From Atherix ibis (Eukaryota > Arthropoda > Insecta > Diptera > Athericidae), in the NCBI GenBank assembly GCA_958298945.1, contig OY282606.1, positions 52,341,920 to 52,405,919 on the forward strand: a stretch of 64,000 bases of DNA, in the 5' to 3' direction. Shown one piece after another: positions 59,881-64,000 of the stretch. Under the pieces are notes generated by a model. It worked only from the letters and a program-made list of their open reading frames with translations. It did no database searches and was not told the origin of the DNA. The position numbers were made by a program, and so were the translations under genes. Position 1 is the stretch's first letter. Each line of letters begins with the position of its first letter.

Positions 59881-60852
59881 ACACAATTTACCTGGGCATA
59901 CGAGTATAATCAACAAAAAAAAGTTATCGTTTAACAACTTCTGTTCCCTCTACAAGAACCACTGCCTCTGGTGTGAATGAGCACAGAGAGAGAGAGAGGA
60001 AACAAATTCATATTTTTATGTGTGTCGTCGGGTTGAGGGCCGTGCCAACAAAAAATATCGACTTTACTCGTAATTATTCTCGTCATTTTGGTACGAGGCC
60101 AACAACGGATCAAGAGTAAATACCTTAATGAGTGGGGGAAGACAACATACCTGAGTTCGTTCCTACATTCCCCTTCTCCTGCGCACCAGGTTATACCCCT
60201 CTCCTTTAATAATACGATATTAACCACTCAGCATAGCTGCTACTGCCAGTTAATAATATCGCGAAAATAATAGCCCCTCACGGCTTTTATTAAATTATTT
60301 ACGCGTGGATTTTTGCGACTATCAACTTTTCATTTCGCTTTAGAAACACTATTAAGACTTTTACTTAGGCAATTATCGCCAAAGTGTTTCGAGAGGGGGG
60401 AGCGGGACGATGCAGGAATTGTCATTTTACAGAGCCTCCGGCACATTTTATTAACTCGTTTGTGACATTTTCCAATCTTTCTCATTCCTTTTTCCCGTTA
60501 TTTCACAATTTGGTTTGTTCTAATATTTTCTCATTTTTTTTTTTTGCATCTCATTCTCTCACATAAGCTTAGAGATGGTATTCATACTCGTTCTTTTTCT
60601 GGCTCTCTTATTTTTGTGTGATTTTTTTTACCCAGTTGGTTATTAATGAGTTTTTTTTCCTTCAAATTGAATATAAAAAAAGTTTTGTGAGGTTTCTACC
60701 AATACAGGGTGATTGAAAATATGTTCTTTCAGTATGAAAATATTATAAAAAAATAAAAAATTTTATTTTTAAGATAACCAAATTGATTATTCCTTTTAAT
60801 ATATTTCTTTTTAAACCAATTCTTTTTAAATTTGTTGTAGGAAATTCGATTG
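59881..60852. other. Spacer before the DD41D transposon
   Basis: No gene recognised. A GA microsatellite lies near 59986-59999. Confidence 0.45.
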
Positions 60853-60854
60853 TA

Positions 60855-62098
60855 TAGGGTTTTCCAATAAAAGCAATATGATTTCTAAGTGACGTTTCGG
60901 CCATTTGTAATATGTCATGATCTATCTTTTTTTTCATTGTGTTCAGTAATGTTTACAATTTTATCATGAAGAGACATACGCTAGAATAACGTTTATGAAT
61001 TGTTCAATTTTATTATCAAAATAATCGTTCTCCAATTTGCAACTTTTCGTGCGCTTTTGCCATTTTATGGTCGTAATAATCGTCCAACTGTGCTCGCTAT
61101 TCGTCGAATTGTTAAAAATTTCGAGCATACATTTTCTTAACATAATGTTCAAGTGCCAATAAGATAAAGAACCGCTCCAAGTAATGAAAATATTGCTGCC
61201 ATTCTGGAAAGTGTTTCTAAAGACCGCAATTTGTCGATTCCAAGACGTTCTCAAGAATTGGGACTGTCTCAAACCACAACCTGGGGGATTTTGAGAAAGG
61301 ATTTGGCTTGCATCCATATAAAATTGTTATCGCTCAAGAACTGAAGCTATTAGACCACCGTAAACGTCCGTGAATTTGTTGATTTTGTCTTGGAACAACT
61401 TGAAAACGATAACGATTTTTTTAAGAAAATCATCTTCTCCGATGGGGCTCACTTTCATCTGAGTGGTGCGGTAAATAAACAAAACTGTCGATTCTGGTGC
61501 GAAGAAAATCCACAAATTATTCATGAACACCTAAATTGGCAGTTTGGTGTGGTTTTTGGTCTGGTGGAATCATCGGTCCGTACTTCTTTCGAAATGAAGC
61601 TGGCAACACCGTTACTGTCAATGGAGAGCGGTATAGATCGATGATAACCAACTTTTTATGGCCGAAATTGGTAGAAGTTGATCGTGAAAACATGTGGTTC
61701 CAACAAAACGGGGCTACGTGCCACACAGCACGTGCAACAACAAATTATTCCGAGAAAAGTTTAGAGATTCGATTATTTCAAGTAATTGTGACATTGAATG
61801 GCCTCCAAGAAGTTGTGATTTAACATTATTAGACTATTTCTTGCGGGGTTATTTGAAGTCATTGGTCTTTAGCAATAAAGCAGACTCTCTTCAAGCTTTA
61901 GAAGTCAATATTGAACGTGCTATTCATGACATACGGCTCTTGATTTAGTAGAAAAAGTGCTCGAAAATTGGGTTCATCGAATTCGTTCCTGCAAAAGAAG
62001 TCGTGGAGGTCATTTGAATGACGTTTTATTCAGAACTTAATTGTATCGATTGTACTTGACATTAAAAGAAATCATATCACTCTTATTCGAAAACCCTT
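60855..62098 (+). mobile_element. DD41D (rosa-like) mariner relative
   Basis: The left terminal repeat starts TAGGGTTTTCCAATAAAAGC, and the right, reverse-complemented, starts AAGGGTTTTCGAATAAGAGT. Similarity extends through ATATGATTTCT. TA duplications lie at 60853-60854 and 62099-62100. It is about 1.24 kb and carries a transposase pseudogene in the plus direction. Confidence 0.88.
60966..62040 (+). pseudogene. DD41D transposase pseudogene
   Basis: In broken frames the order is RNNRPTVLAIRRIVKNFEHT, RNLSIPRRSQELGLSQTTTW (helix-turn-helix), FVDFVLEQLENDNDFFKKI, IFSDGAHFHLSGAVNKQNCR (first Asp, codon 61441-61443) and FWSGGIIGPYFFRNEAGNTV. Next come FQQNGATCHTARA, then DIEWPPRSCDLTLLDYFLRG (third Asp, 61832-61834), ending NWVHRIRSCKRSRGGHLNDV and LFRT at a stop at 62038-62040. 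The second catalytic position, normally Asp in QQDGA, is Asn (AAC, 61707-61709). Allowing one missing base near 61745, 41 residues separate it from the last Asp, the signature of the rosa-like DD41D group. Several frameshifts and stops make it inactive. Confidence 0.88.
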
Positions 62099-62100
62099 TA

Positions 62101-64000
62101 TTTATTTGAATTTTGACATATTCTTTTCACAAAAACTATCAAAAAAAGAGGCAGTTTCCTTTTAAAGTTTTTTTTTCTTAGTTTTTTAGTGTAGTGTTCA
62201 TTTATTTTTAAGTAATTTCTCGTTATTTTTAAAGAGCAGTATTTGTTTTTTAACAAGCGGTTATTCTAATTGAAATTTTGTTTTTTTCTTAAATATTTTT
62301 TTTCTTTATAAAACAACAGAAATGGACCATAGTTAATTGGAAATTTTAATTTGAATTAATTGTTTTATCCTATTTCCGTTAACAGTTTTTGAACATTTAA
62401 AATTTAGGTTATTTCGAGCACATCCATTAAAGGAACTTTTAAGCTTTTTCACTGGTTACCTTCGAATTATAGGCTCCAAATTAAGTTAAGTATGCTTATG
62501 GTTTGGATAATTAACAAGAAGCGCCTTAACCGAATTCATTTCGTTTGAATTTAAAATTTTTAACCTAGACTATATCTGATTATTATTAATTATAAGCACT
62601 ATAAACATATAAAACTATAATTTTAGCATGAATTTGAAGATTTTATCTAACAAAATGGCATCATAAGTCACAGAACACATATTCAGTTCCCACAACGCCG
62701 TAATTACAAAATGTGGTGTTTGTTAATTCGCTGCAAAGATCGTTTGATTTGACGCTCTTCGACTCTTTTTTTGCAAAATTATATATATTAATAATCATAT
62801 TTATACAGAAAATTTTTAAATTTAAGAACATATAAAACTGTTAAAAAGTAGCCGAATTTCAGATCGAAATGTGCGAAAAATTTAACGAAAATTACTCTAA
62901 AGGTAAACAAGTCCTGCAAAACAGCTTTTTTCAATTAATTAATAAAATATTTATATTTAATAAATAATGGCAAAGTTTATTTAATATAATAAAATTAAAA
63001 TGTTTAATTAAAATCGGAATTAAAAATTTTTCTTATTAAACTCTACTTTTCCAAAGTAAAAATTAGTAAATAGCAAAATAATTTTAATTCTGAGAGAAAA
63101 TAATTTTGCCAAAGGAATATTCTTAGCTATTTTTTTTTTTTATAAAAGATAAATTCATTTACCTGCATTAAATATTTCAGTTTTGATTTGCATTAAAGGA
63201 CTTGGTCATAATCAGTTCCAGTACAATTACTCCTAATAAAAGTGCTTCAATAAAACAACGGTTTCCATATTTTTAAATAATTTTTGATGATTTAAAATGA
63301 ATTTTATTGAGTTTTTTTTTCTTGAAATTTTTAATATATTTAAGAGTTTTTAATTTTTTTCCTAATTAAAAATTAATTGATATATTTTGAAATTATTTTC
63401 TAGGTTCATATAAGATGTTTCGCATATAAATAACTAAACTTCATTAGTTGAAAATATGTCGGACTACTTAAATAACTAAACTTCATTAGTTGAAAAGTTT
63501 TGCCAATTCACATTTTGTTTTCTTCACAAATTACCCCGAAATACTTATTAATTACACCCTCTCTCTCATTCCAAACACCAATGCATTTTCTTATTACTGC
63601 TTTGAGTGTTTTGTTTTCTTCAAAAAATTTCTTATATTTTTTAATTTACATACAAAAATACTTCATATTCTATTCAAAAATTGCTAGAAACTATTTATTT
63701 TCATGGAAAATTGTTGTTTGTGCAAGTAAATTTTCATATTTTTTTTAAACTTTGAATTCAAATTTTTATTATTTTTTAAGTTATTTAGATTTAAACCCTG
63801 CCTGGGCTACTTTATAGCAGCATTTTTTACTTATTTTCTCAAAAAATTTTATTCTCAAGTATGTACCTTTAAGGATGGGTTTTTATTATTTATAAAATCA
63901 GACTTTTTTTTTATTGTAAATTATTAATTTTTTAAGAAAAATATTAATTTTCCAACATTTTTCAATAGAGAGAAAAGAAAATAAACAAACTTTTAAAGTG
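62101..64000. other. AT-rich spacer
   Basis: No gene recognised. The open stretches near 63.5 kb are low in complexity. Confidence 0.5.
63428..63496. repeat. Two direct copies of a 27-base sequence with internal dyad
   Basis: AAATAACTAAACTTCATTAG followed by TTGAAAA occurs at 63428 and 63470. Each copy contains AACTAA and TTAGTT as an inverted pair. Confidence 0.9.

Noticed and set aside
60704..60730. CAGGGTGATTGAAAATATG as the left end of the DD41D element
   Set aside because: The sequence pairing with the right end lies at 60855 (TAGGGTTTTCC); the upstream CAGGGTG has no partner at the right side.

Overview
This window reads as gene-poor, AT-rich nuclear DNA from an arthropod, most likely an insect. 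I base that on mariner-type transposons, Jockey-type non-LTR retrotransposons, satellite arrays, strongly AT-rich spacers with long one-sided A or T runs, and the lack of any compact gene organisation. A dipteran would fit but is not proven. I recognise no complete host gene. The best host-gene candidate is a short first coding exon (53204-53279) inside a GC-balanced island at about 52.64-54.07 kb. A second, smaller island lies at about 59.48-59.88 kb.

Region 1 (0-9 kb) holds AT-rich DNA with a perfect 22-bp hairpin, a cluster of broken Jockey-type LINE copies in opposite orientations (2.4-6.0 kb), and two mariner copies of different families (A at 6.5-7.1 kb, B at 7.6-8.8 kb). Region 2 (12-26 kb) is a nested transposon landscape. 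A family A mariner cuts a second kind of LINE (12.0-14.3 kb), followed by a family B mariner. Then comes a long inverted repeat, with its left arm at 15.2-16.05 kb and its right arm at 23.9-25.8 kb. A Jockey-type LINE lies between the arms and is itself split by a nearly intact irritans-type mariner (18.88-20.17 kb). The right arm is split by another family A mariner.

Region 3 (28-46 kb) holds three more family B mariner relics, one of them an inverted-end derivative, and further LINE debris. It also holds two adjacent tandem arrays: about 73 copies of a 24-bp palindromic unit (38.23-39.98 kb), then a 328-bp satellite (40.6-42.0 kb). Region 4 (46-64 kb) is compositionally skewed spacer with dispersed low-copy repeats, the two GC-balanced islands, and a DD41D (rosa-like) mariner relative at 60.86-62.10 kb.

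All transposase and reverse transcriptase genes carry visible lesions. The irritans-type copy is closest to intact, with a single-base deletion near its C-terminus. Three family B copies share the same internal deletion, which suggests that a non-autonomous derivative once spread. The least expected structure is the long inverted repeat with a recurring imperfect palindrome (TTTTGCT, eight bases, AGCAAAA), together with the array of tandem hairpins.
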